NCBI GenBank assembly: GCA_028224375.1
Contig: JAOIVW010000009.1
Location: 42,865-106,864 of the forward strand
Direction: 5' to 3'
Origin: Hellea sp.
GTDB taxonomy: Bacteria > Pseudomonadota > Alphaproteobacteria > Caulobacterales > Maricaulaceae
DNA: 64,000 nucleotides
A program made the position numbers and the translations under genes. This document shows, piece by piece, positions 42,050-49,784 of this stretch (its first letter is position 1; each line of letters begins with the position of its first letter). The notes under the pieces are model-generated. The model saw only the letters and a list, made by a program, of their open reading frames with translations, ran no database searches and was not told the DNA's origin.

Positions 42050-42907
42050 TTATGAAGTAAATGTGCATGTCGCATTTATATATTCAAAAGCCTCATCAAT
42101 TTTTTTATAGGACTTTGAATATTTTTTTGCGTCCTTGCTATCGGCTTCAGGACACGCAGCAAAAATATTTCTCATTGTCTCTTTAAAGTTACCCTTGGTT
42201 ATGGCTGACGTCGTGTCATTGGCCTCATCATAGACGAGATATTCTTTTTCAGTGATTTCTATGGACGAAATGACATCTACCATGGCTTGAGAGGCTGTAC
42301 CGCTATCGCGAACATCGGCGAGGTTTTTACCATCTTTAATCGCAGCCATGACCTCCCGGCCGGCGACTCGCGTTTGTAAATTTTTCATAGCGTTCGCAGG
42401 CAAGAATGAGGCGAGGCTTCTAGACGTTCCCGCCGTCGGATTGTAAGAGAGGCGCATCGGACCAGAGACGCGTCTTTTCAAATAGATAGAGCCATAGGCA
42501 TCATATGTATTTGTGCCGCCTTTTTTATGCTCTTGAGTGATTAAAAAGGCTGATCCAGGCCCCACATAAATGGCGTCCTCTTCTCCTTCGGGCACGATTA
42601 ACGCCATGTCTTTCACAAATTTCCAATCTTGACGACGTTGCAGTAAAACAACTTGTCCAGTGAGAACCGTTCCGTCCAAGAGCGTGACTTCGCCCTTGCG
42701 AAATTTGACTCGACCATGATATGTCCAAAGACCTGTTTTCTTTTTCACACAGAAAAATGACGCTGCACATTTTCCGTTATTGACAGCAATACGCTCTATC
42801 GTGTCCGGCACACCAACGACATTGACTTTCTTGATTTTCGCGAAGGCGGTTTGCGAACCTAACGCCAGGATTAATCCGATAATTCCGGCAGTTACATATT
42901 TGGGCAT
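42050..42907 (-). CDS. Exported hypothetical protein
   Basis: Unrecognised protein of 285 aa. Residues 1-23 form a signal peptide ending in AFA. The mature part is basic and beta-rich up to about 150 (VKFRKGEVTLLDGTVLTGQVVLLQRR, then IYVGPGSAFLITQEHKKGG), loosely like a FecR-type beta domain, with a helical C-terminus and a Cys pair (Cys near 257 and 282). Two Cys near the N-terminus (CAASFFC) may form a disulphide. No partner gene is apparent; the next gene encodes another exported protein. Confidence 0.75.
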   Translation of the reverse strand: MPKYVTAGIIGLILALGSQTAFAKIKKVNVVGVPDTIERIAVNNGKCAASFFCVKKKTGLWTYHGRVKFRKGEVTLLDGTVLTGQVVLLQRRQDWKFVKDMALIVPEGEEDAIYVGPGSAFLITQEHKKGGTNTYDAYGSIYLKRRVSGPMRLSYNPTAGTSRSLASFLPANAMKNLQTRVAGREVMAAIKDGKNLADVRDSGTASQAMVDVISSIEITEKEYLVYDEANDTTSAITKGNFKETMRNIFAACPEADSKDAKKYSKSYKKIDEAFEYINATCTFTS

Positions 42908-42997
42908 AAAATTTCCTCAGCTTTATTTGAAGTATATTTTTGAGACATGCCGATCTGTCAATCGATTGAAATGACGGTTCGAGACGTCAAGTTAGGT

Positions 42998-44392
42998 CTA
43001 ATATCTTCCGCGATACTTTCCGCAGAGCCAGCCCGTTTTGTTGCCTTTTTTGCCGCCGCCGTAACGTTGGTCAATGCGTTCCTGTGATATGTTGCCTAAA
43101 CGGTAAGTCTTTGGGTCTGCGCCTGTGCCGCCATTGCCGCAATATCCACTACAAAAACAACCTAGAGATCCACTGCTTGTCTTGATGTCGGATGGAATAG
43201 CGCAAGACCAACCCGTATTTGAGTTTGGCGTAAAGTCAGACCTCACTTTGGCGGAAGAAATATGGGAGAAACTATCGCCTTGATTACCAGCAACCGCACC
43301 GCTTCCACACGCGTTATCCGTACAGACGCAGGCCATATTACCTGATCCATTTGGGTTCCGTTGATTTGACGCTGGCTGCCGCCGCGGGGTTGAAGTCTGT
43401 ACTCTTGGCGTTGGTGTTGAACGCGTCGTACCAGAAGAGGACCTCGGCAAAACTTTTATAGAAGATAGCTTATCATTCATCCCGTAACTTGTGAGGCAGG
43501 ATGTATTGCCTTCCAGAGTTCGACGAGCGCCCCTATATCCTGCATCTTCATAAATTTCGACCTTGTAGCCGGGCGAAACCCTAATTGAAGAGACGTCATC
43601 ATTTTTGATACCCTTAGACTGTAAGGCGGAAAGACTGTAAGAGCCGGCAGGTAGGGACACGCCGTACCCGGCGTAATTACAATGCTGATAGAGTGTCACT
43701 TTACCGCCGGAGCCCTGGGTCGGGCGCGGCGTAGGTGTTGGACGCGGTGCTGGCGTGGGCGCGGAGGTTTGACGGAAACTATTTGTATTTGATTTACAGC
43801 TATTCGTCGCTTCAGACCATCCTTTGCCTATATTGATGCCGCGTCTGAAACAGTCACGCGTAGCGGTTGGATTCGATGTTCCCGCGCATAGGTTTCTAAC
43901 ATTGGCATCTGACCAATTTTTGCTTCCCCCTTGTCTCCAGGCGACTTTACCTTGAATCAGATTATAACATGTCTGCTCTCTATTCGGCGTCGGGGTGGGT
44001 CTTGGCGCTCGTGCGGATGTACGTTGAAATTTTGTCACAGGATAAAGGTCACTGCGCGGCCTCCCGTCCCAACCAGCCGAAATCATATTGCGATGCACAT
44101 CAATCTGCAGGTCGCCATTTCTGCTGTCATCTCGTAAATATACAGACCATTCATCACGCTGGGTTTCCCGAAATGTAAATCGTGGTCCGCCGCTTCTGCC
44201 ATATTCCTTCCAAACGCCGGGTGAGGTTTGCTCAAAGCGACCGCCATTGAAATAGGCCACTGCAACATTTCTCCCATTCACATCTTGAGTGGAATAAGAT
44301 TGAGCCGTGGCAGACGTCGCCGAAACCAATGACGTAATCACAGCGAATGAAACAATAGCTGCTAAAGAAAAGATAAGTTTTAAATATTGCAT
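42998..44392 (-). CDS. Exported protein with beta/gamma-crystallin repeats
   Basis: Secreted multidomain protein, 464 aa. Signal peptide 1-30 (ends in ATAQ). An N-terminal beta domain (about 35-130: SPGVWKEYGRSGGPRFTFRE, VYLRDDSRNGDLQIDVHR) is followed by a small Cys-rich module (CYNLIQGKVAWRQGGSKNW). A beta/gamma-crystallin pair lies at about 230-315 (VTLYQHCNYAGYGVSLPAG, VEIYEDAGYRGARRTLEG). A Cys-rich C-terminal part (about 345-464) repeats a CVCTD/CFCSG pattern. Thr/Pro linkers separate domains. Calcium binding is usual for microbial crystallin domains but not demonstrable here; the role is unknown. Confidence 0.85.
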   Translation of the reverse strand: MQYLKLIFSLAAIVSFAVITSLVSATSATAQSYSTQDVNGRNVAVAYFNGGRFEQTSPGVWKEYGRSGGPRFTFRETQRDEWSVYLRDDSRNGDLQIDVHRNMISAGWDGRPRSDLYPVTKFQRTSARAPRPTPTPNREQTCYNLIQGKVAWRQGGSKNWSDANVRNLCAGTSNPTATRDCFRRGINIGKGWSEATNSCKSNTNSFRQTSAPTPAPRPTPTPRPTQGSGGKVTLYQHCNYAGYGVSLPAGSYSLSALQSKGIKNDDVSSIRVSPGYKVEIYEDAGYRGARRTLEGNTSCLTSYGMNDKLSSIKVLPRSSSGTTRSTPTPRVQTSTPRRQPASNQRNPNGSGNMACVCTDNACGSGAVAGNQGDSFSHISSAKVRSDFTPNSNTGWSCAIPSDIKTSSGSLGCFCSGYCGNGGTGADPKTYRLGNISQERIDQRYGGGKKGNKTGWLCGKYRGRY

Positions 44393-44669
44393 TTGGCGCG
44401 CCCTTAAATGAGTGGGCGCTGTGAGATCAAAATCACCGTATTAGACACGCCCGATTACGCGGCTCTAGCACGATGGTAAATCTGAATAAATCAGGTAAAT
44501 ACCCCATAGTTAGGTATTAAAAGGTTAGACTGTATTTTATGGGTCATAGGGCCAGCAGCCTCACCCATAAAGATGAGACTGCCTTATGTTAATGGCGCGG
44601 CTTATCCCGCGACTGAAACATTTTCGCTTTTGCGGGTTCAACTGTAATTAGCCGTTTTAATCTTATTGA

Positions 44670-45695
44670 TTATTGCGAATTCACACCATATTTACCCGAG
44701 GTTTGTTTTTCGCAATCAGTTGCAATTTCAGCTTGTCCAGTGGGTGTATCGATATCGTCACGATAGATTGAACGTATGACGTTATTTTGTTTCACACATT
44801 CACTGTAATATTCCCCGCGGGTTGGGTTGGGGTTTGACGCGCTAAACTTCGCAATCATGTCGCGGGCCTTCATACCAACGGCTCTGGCTTGACGTGTTTC
44901 AAATGAAATATCCTCATCCGCCATAAGCAAAGCGATTTTTTCATCTACGTTAAGCTCACTTTGCCCTGTTTTAGGCTTTGGCGTGCAGGTCACATTATAT
45001 GAAAGACTGGTCACCGGATCGCTATATTCATAGTAATCTGCACCCGTCGTGGATTGCCCTTGCGCGATACAATTATCTAATATCGGTTTGAGGCTCGCCA
45101 ACCTGGCATCCTTTTGCGCATGCGCTAGCTCTGCGCCTTGCACATCATAAAGCTTAGCATCATGGACGCCATTGTGGGTCAAGCTCACCGACACCAGATT
45201 TGAACGCATACCAGCCCAGTCTGTGATAGCGGTCTCTGGTAGTTCACCGGCGACCACGGCAAAGCGGCGTCTATTCATCTCTTTTTCAATCTCAGGGTTC
45301 ATGGCCAGCGGCGATAATTTGAGACTGGCGATGACGGCCGGGTCATCTGAAGACGCGAAAGCCGATGCCAGTTTAGACGCTCGCGCAGGCGGCGTTTCAA
45401 GGTCGGCAGCTTCAGCGAATTTTACAAAAGGCTGCGCGTCTTCCTTTGGCAGAGTCAGGGCATCAGCTTGTTGAAAAACTGTTTTAGCTGCTTCCTTGAC
45501 GGGTGTATTAGTATCTGACGAGAGAGCCGTACTGCTGAGCCCGAGCCCTGCCGCAATAATTATGGCCGTTCCGCCCCGCATGTATTTATTTGTCTGTCGC
45601 ATGGTTAACCTCCGTATGCGCTGTGTTACAGAATGACCTGCCCCCAGAGTGAGGCCCAAGGTCAGTGGGTCGGACATATTCAATTCAATTTTCAT
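44670..45695 (-). CDS. Duplicate BlaR1-like C-terminal membrane/periplasmic protein (copy 2)
   Basis: Protein of 341 aa, a close paralogue of the gene at 45784-46854. The first ~70 residues are almost identical in both (LGLTLGAGHSVTQRIRRL, then a helix GGTAIIIAAGLGLSSTAL). The periplasmic part has conserved blocks such as EKEMNRRRFAVVAGELPETAI and NCIAQGQSTTGADYYEYSDP, with two Cys pairs. The N-terminal RIRRLT plus single helix is what normally ends an M56/BlaR1 membrane domain, so this looks like a detached sensor part. MRQTNKYMRGG at residue 32 is an alternative start giving a signal-peptide-like N-terminus. Confidence 0.7.
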   Translation of the reverse strand: MKIELNMSDPLTLGLTLGAGHSVTQRIRRLTMRQTNKYMRGGTAIIIAAGLGLSSTALSSDTNTPVKEAAKTVFQQADALTLPKEDAQPFVKFAEAADLETPPARASKLASAFASSDDPAVIASLKLSPLAMNPEIEKEMNRRRFAVVAGELPETAITDWAGMRSNLVSVSLTHNGVHDAKLYDVQGAELAHAQKDARLASLKPILDNCIAQGQSTTGADYYEYSDPVTSLSYNVTCTPKPKTGQSELNVDEKIALLMADEDISFETRQARAVGMKARDMIAKFSASNPNPTRGEYYSECVKQNNVIRSIYRDDIDTPTGQAEIATDCEKQTSGKYGVNSQ

Positions 45696-45783
45696 CAGGA
45701 TGTGTTCCTAAAGTTTCGGACTGTTCAGAGCCAAGCTGCATTAAATTGAGTTTGGCTTGGCTCTATCGGTGCTTTTTTAAATT

Positions 45784-46854
45784 TTATTCAGATTTTGGGC
45801 CAAAGTCTCTGACATCAATATCATCGCAAAACTTGACAATCTCAGCTTCAGTCTGCTTGCGTGAATTGTGATAGCGATAACCTTCATTCAACAAGGTCAT
45901 ACTAGATAAACATTCTTCATAGTTTTGTTCCCGTGTTGGGTTTGGAAACTTCGTTTTATACTCTCGAATAAGCGACCCAGCTTTCATACCCCGCGCACGG
46001 GCTTTACGGGTTTTAATATCGACATCTGTATCTGCCATTAAAAGAGCAATTTCTTCATCAACGGAGAGGTCAATATTACGCGTAGGATTATGATTGGGCT
46101 TACAGGTCACATTATACACAAGGCTACTTATTGGATCCGTATATTCAAAGTAATCTGCGCTTGTAATAGATTGCCCGTGAGCGATGCAGTTATCCATCGT
46201 GAGCTTCAAGCTTGCTAGCTTTTCATTTTGCGTTTCAAGAGGTAGTTCAACGCCGTCTACGTTATAGATTTTGGCATCATGCACGCCATCTGTTGTTAAG
46301 CTAACAGACACATGGTTTGAACGCATTCCTGGCCATTCAGAAATTGCTGTCTTAGGCATTTCACCCGCAGCAACCGCAAAGCGGCGTCTATTCATCTCTT
46401 TTTCAATCGCGGCATCTAGAGTTTTCGGTGCGAGAAAAAGACTCGCAATAACCTTTGGGTCATCCTTAGATGCGTAAAATGAGGACGTATTTCGCGGTTT
46501 TTGAGTTTCAGCTCTAGGCTCTGGCGCTTCAGCAATTTTCTTTGGCGCAATAGGCGCAGTTTGTGTTTCAAGCTCCGGCAGTGGCTTCGGCGCGATTTCA
46601 AGCTCCGGCAAAGCCGGTAATTCGACCTTATCCAAAACTGTGTTTACGACCTCTTTGACGGGCGTATTTGCATCCGACGAAAGAGCCGTGCTGCTAAGCC
46701 CTAGACCTGCTGCAATAATTATGGCCGTTCCGCCCCTCATATATTTATTTGTCTGTCGCATGGTTAACCTCCGTATGCGCTGTGTGACTGAATGACCTGC
46801 CCCCAGAGTGAGGCCCAAGGTCAGTGGGTCGGACATATTCAAATCAATTTTCAT
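45784..46854 (-). CDS. BlaR1-like C-terminal membrane/periplasmic protein (copy 1)
   Basis: Protein of 356 aa. Its ATG overlaps the stop of the M56 peptidase gene in TGATG, so it is translated by coupling. The N-terminal 30 residues resemble the segment that follows the peptidase domain in BlaR1/MecR1-type proteins (HSVTQRIRRLT), then one transmembrane helix (about 40-60) leads to a periplasmic region. A Pro/Glu-rich spacer (about 75-115) precedes the conserved domain (NRRRFAVAAGEMPKTAISEW, DNCIAHGQSITSADYFEYTDP). Paralogous to the next gene. It probably serves as periplasmic sensor for the peptidase; this is inference. Confidence 0.75.
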   Translation of the reverse strand: MKIDLNMSDPLTLGLTLGAGHSVTQRIRRLTMRQTNKYMRGGTAIIIAAGLGLSSTALSSDANTPVKEVVNTVLDKVELPALPELEIAPKPLPELETQTAPIAPKKIAEAPEPRAETQKPRNTSSFYASKDDPKVIASLFLAPKTLDAAIEKEMNRRRFAVAAGEMPKTAISEWPGMRSNHVSVSLTTDGVHDAKIYNVDGVELPLETQNEKLASLKLTMDNCIAHGQSITSADYFEYTDPISSLVYNVTCKPNHNPTRNIDLSVDEEIALLMADTDVDIKTRKARARGMKAGSLIREYKTKFPNPTREQNYEECLSSMTLLNEGYRYHNSRKQTEAEIVKFCDDIDVRDFGPKSE

Positions 46855-47750
46855 CAGAGTGTCTCTTTCGCTAAAGCTAAGCTCAGGCTTTGCGGTTTAG
46901 TCGTGTTGGCTGTTTTTGTGTCAGCCCGCTCGGCTTTGAGCAGGGTTTGCGCGTAGCCCACCTTATCGCTGGCTTTAAAACGGGTCAGCAGGAACGCATC
47001 ACAGGCGGCTTCTTGGTCAAGGCAAAAGCGGCGCGCGGCATAATGGACAAGAGGGTTATACCAATTTACCGCGCGAAATATCAGCAGCCCTAATGCGGCG
47101 ACAAGGTCATAGCGTTTAATATGCGCCATCTCATGACAGAGCGCATAAAGCTGCTCATCTTGGGTATAAATCTTTTCAAAATTTTGCGGAAGGATAATAA
47201 GCGGCCTGAAAATACCGCTGACAATGGGCCCAATATCTTTGGGCGCGGTTTTGATTTTTGGCAGCTTACGCAGTCCAATAATATCCGACGCTTTTTGGGC
47301 CAGCCCCGCTACCCTATCATTGGTAGGAGAGGATAGATCATTGAGCAGATGCCAATATTTAATGTGGCGGTAAAGCTGCAGAGAAATCCACCCTGCCCCA
47401 ACAATTATCCAAAGGCTCACGATTAAAACAGGCCACCCTGGGAGCTGCATCCCCGTTTGCGCCAAAGGCGGCGCGGCCGTGGCCACAGTTTCAACGGGCG
47501 GCGACGTTGCAGCGCCCTCAAAATTTTCAAGCCAGTAAAAGTCTGCAGGCCAAGGCATGCTGACAGGGGCTTTAACGGGCAGGTGAAGGTCGGGCATGAA
47601 CAGGCGTAAAAATGGTAAAGCCCATAAAAAATAGACAGCTTCGGAGCCCCAAAAGCGGGACATTGGACGCCGCAACAATAAGACCAGTCCGATCAGACCT
47701 GTTGTTGCGACGCCCAGCCCTAGAGCCCATTGTAAAATTTCGGCCATCAT
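46854..47750 (-). CDS. M56 family (BlaR1/MecR1-like) membrane metallopeptidase, truncated form
   Basis: Membrane zinc peptidase, 298 aa, of the BlaR1/MecR1 family that cleaves or relieves the BlaI repressor when a periplasmic signal is sensed. Helices are at about 9-27, 36-52 and 105-125. The zinc motif HEMAH (206-210) is intact, with the downstream DQEAACDAFLL stretch giving the third ligand. The protein ends at SLALAKETL, before the fourth helix and sensor domain that BlaR1 normally has; those features occur on the following coupled gene. It overlaps blaI by 4 bp. Confidence 0.92.
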   Translation of the reverse strand: MMAEILQWALGLGVATTGLIGLVLLLRRPMSRFWGSEAVYFLWALPFLRLFMPDLHLPVKAPVSMPWPADFYWLENFEGAATSPPVETVATAAPPLAQTGMQLPGWPVLIVSLWIIVGAGWISLQLYRHIKYWHLLNDLSSPTNDRVAGLAQKASDIIGLRKLPKIKTAPKDIGPIVSGIFRPLIILPQNFEKIYTQDEQLYALCHEMAHIKRYDLVAALGLLIFRAVNWYNPLVHYAARRFCLDQEAACDAFLLTRFKASDKVGYAQTLLKAERADTKTANTTKPQSLSLALAKETL

Positions 47751-48127
47751 GACGATTTATCTTTTTCGGCTTTTAGGCGCTCTAAAATGCTCGAAATTTC
47801 GTCAATGTCGGCGTCGCTAAGATCTTTTTGTTTTGCGAGATGCAGAAATAAAGGCGCGGTGCGTCCGCCATAAAAATTCTTCGAAATACCGTCCAGAACC
47901 TGCGCGCCGTAAGCTTCTTTACTCATCAGCGGCGTATAGAGATAGCGCCGCCCCTCGGGCTCTGTGCTTAAGATACCTTTTTGAACCAGGCGCGATAACA
48001 AGGTTTTAATAGTGCGAATATTCCATCCCTCAGACGAGACTTTATCTGCAATTTCGCTCGCTCCCATGGGCGCCTCTTCCCAGAGACTATCCATAATCAC
48101 CAATTCAGATTGAGATATTTTTTTCAT
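47747..48127 (-). CDS. blaI: BlaI/MecI/CopY family transcriptional repressor
   Basis: Winged-helix repressor of the Penicillinase_R family, 126 aa. It begins KISQSELVIMDSLWEEAPMGASEI and has the DNA-reading segment WNIRTIKTLLSRLVQKGILS (about 35-54) typical of BlaI. The C-terminal helices dimerise. It is first in the operon with the M56 peptidase and two coupled sensor-like genes. Two palindromic operator-like sites lie upstream (48162-48203). No beta-lactamase gene is adjacent, so the regulated function may be different from antibiotic resistance. Confidence 0.93.
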   Translation of the reverse strand: MKKISQSELVIMDSLWEEAPMGASEIADKVSSEGWNIRTIKTLLSRLVQKGILSTEPEGRRYLYTPLMSKEAYGAQVLDGISKNFYGGRTAPLFLHLAKQKDLSDADIDEISSILERLKAEKDKSS

Positions 48128-48161
48128 GTGTTCGCTTTGGTTAATTACAGATTCTACAATA

Positions 48162-48178
48162 GACTACTTTGTGTAGTC
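48162..48178. promoter_or_regulatory. BlaI operator-like palindrome 1
   Basis: GACTAC-N5-GTAGTC, a perfect 6-bp inverted repeat lying 35 bp upstream of the blaI start. BlaI/MecI operators have TAC(A/T)/(A/T)GTA palindromes of this size, so autoregulation is likely. A second copy with identical arms is centred 25 bp away. Confidence 0.75.
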
Positions 48179-48186
48179 TTTATAAT

Positions 48187-48203
48187 GACTACTGCATGTA
48201 GTC
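48187..48203. promoter_or_regulatory. BlaI operator-like palindrome 2
   Basis: Second GACTAC-N5-GTAGTC site, with the same arms as 48162-48178 and a different centre (TGCAT). It lies nearer to the divergent lipoprotein gene (start 48320), so both transcription directions could be under BlaI control. Confidence 0.75.
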
Positions 48204-48319
48204 AATACCTATTTTTAAAAAAGCAAAAGCTGCCCATCATGTCCAATGCCCAACTGCGTTCTCGGCTTGAACACAGCGGCGCTCTTTGGCTATTCTCTTT
48301 ACAAAGGTTGGAGGGGATT

Positions 48320-49207
48320 ATGAAGGGTATTGTAAAATTTGGCGGCATCTTTTGCCTAATGGCGATGATAAGCGCCTGCAGTACGACGCGGCCCTACAAC
48401 CACATTGACGCCGACGCTCGCCCGCATATCCAAGAGATGGATAGTGTCTTGATCTCAAAACAAAAAAGCGTTCGCGCCGACGTCAAAACTTCCAAACTCT
48501 CGCAATATATACAAGGGCATTTTGCGCCGGTTTTATTTGATTTGGCGGTGAACGGTATTCGGCAGCATCAGGCCCAAAAAATCATGGCACCTATCGATAG
48601 AAAACTCGTCGGCTATGATTATACGCAAGACATACATGAAGAATTTACCCAGGCCCTCGTTGAAACAGAGATCGCCGATATGGGTGAGCTTATGATGATG
48701 CGTGAGGAGTGGCAGGGGTTTCGCGCGGCCCATATAAGAAAATCAGAGGCTGACGCCGTTATGTTTATCGATGTGGATTTTGCCTTTAGCCACAGCTTTG
48801 ACGCGCTGGAGCTAACCTCACATGTTATGATTTTTCCGGTCAATGAGGCCTTATCGCCTTATAAAGAAAATCCGGACACAGATAATATTCTCGAATTTGA
48901 AGACAATATTTACCGCAATCAATTCATGGCGGCTATTCCCGCAGGCGCAGGCGAAGATAGCTCAAAATCTGAAAATGGAGTCGCTTGGGCGCAAAAGTCT
49001 AAAGAAGAGCTGACGGCCTTGATGCAAGAGGCCGCGCAAAAACTCGCAGATCACATCGCCGTTGATTTGACCACGGATGATATTCCTGAGGGGGCCGATG
49101 AATTGCTAGAGCCGTCAATTGAGGCGCCAGAGGAGGCGCCAGCAGGCGTGCCAGCCGAGGTAAAAGAAGCCGCAACAGATCCTGTCACGGCCAAAGCGAG
49201 CGGCTAG
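48320..49207 (+). CDS. Exported lipoprotein of unknown function
   Basis: Protein of 295 aa with a lipoprotein signal: hydrophobic helix then lipobox ISAC at about residues 17-20 (Cys20). The start at 48320 has GGAGGGG seven bases upstream; the frame is open to 48110, but that part overlaps the blaI promoter and is rejected. The mature protein is helical and beta mixed with no recognised domain; AVMFIDVDFAFSHSFDALEL is a strand-like part. The last 45 residues are Glu/Ala/Pro-rich. It is divergent from blaI with two BlaI-like operators between, so it may be part of the same regulon. Confidence 0.8.
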   Translation: MKGIVKFGGIFCLMAMISACSTTRPYNHIDADARPHIQEMDSVLISKQKSVRADVKTSKLSQYIQGHFAPVLFDLAVNGIRQHQAQKIMAPIDRKLVGYDYTQDIHEEFTQALVETEIADMGELMMMREEWQGFRAAHIRKSEADAVMFIDVDFAFSHSFDALELTSHVMIFPVNEALSPYKENPDTDNILEFEDNIYRNQFMAAIPAGAGEDSSKSENGVAWAQKSKEELTALMQEAAQKLADHIAVDLTTDDIPEGADELLEPSIEAPEEAPAGVPAEVKEAATDPVTAKASG

Positions 49208-49784
49208 TCAACTCAAATACTATCGCCTGCCATCACCCCTCACTATGTCTAGGGTATTCAATATTATATGCCTCCCAACTATGTTTCGCATTTCGGATTA
49301 GCGCGTGTGAACTGGCCATATGTGAATTGATTGGCCGAAGAGCGCGGTCTCTTCGTGAAAACCGGTGTTATCACAACGTAAGACCTAGCGGCTCGCCTCG
49401 AGCCAAAGCTGAAACTCTTAAAAGTTGCTTCAATAAATAAAGTCTATTGATTTAATCGCATGCATGAATAAAGAGAGGGGCGAGCCTCTCTGAAAAGTGT
49501 GTGGGAAAATTAAAGAGAGGCTCTGGGCGGTTAACCGCTTGAGGCGGCGCTCCGCTTATCTTTTGATTACATACATTGTTGATTGTAAAAAAGAGACTCA
49601 CAGTTACTCACCTGTAGATACTGATGTGTAACGTGCAGGTTGAAAGGGTGTAACGCGGCTATTTTATGTTGCGTATTGTCAGACATTTTGTGAAATATTT
49701 CGGTCCCTAATCTTTTAACCTGAAAATAAATCGTCGGTTCATGGCAAACTCTATGTTTGCAAGAAGAACCTATTCAAAATCTAT
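49208..49784. other. Gene-poor region with inverted repeats
   Basis: No convincing gene is found in this 577-bp convergent region. It holds a 7-bp stem hairpin at 49336-49355, and a set of repeats AGAGAGG (49473-49479), CCTCTCT (49485-49491) and AGAGAGG (49514-49520), in which the middle element can pair with either outer one. The palindrome CGGTTAACCG follows near 49529. The latter elements may end transcripts coming from either side. Confidence 0.5.

Noticed and set aside
48110..48319. N-terminal extension of the lipoprotein gene
   Set aside because: It overlaps the blaI start and operators, and the lipobox signal with its Shine-Dalgarno starts at 48320.
49262..49440. Possible degraded gene after the lipoprotein
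   Set aside because: Short reading pieces with stops and no recognisable family; not supported as a pseudogene.
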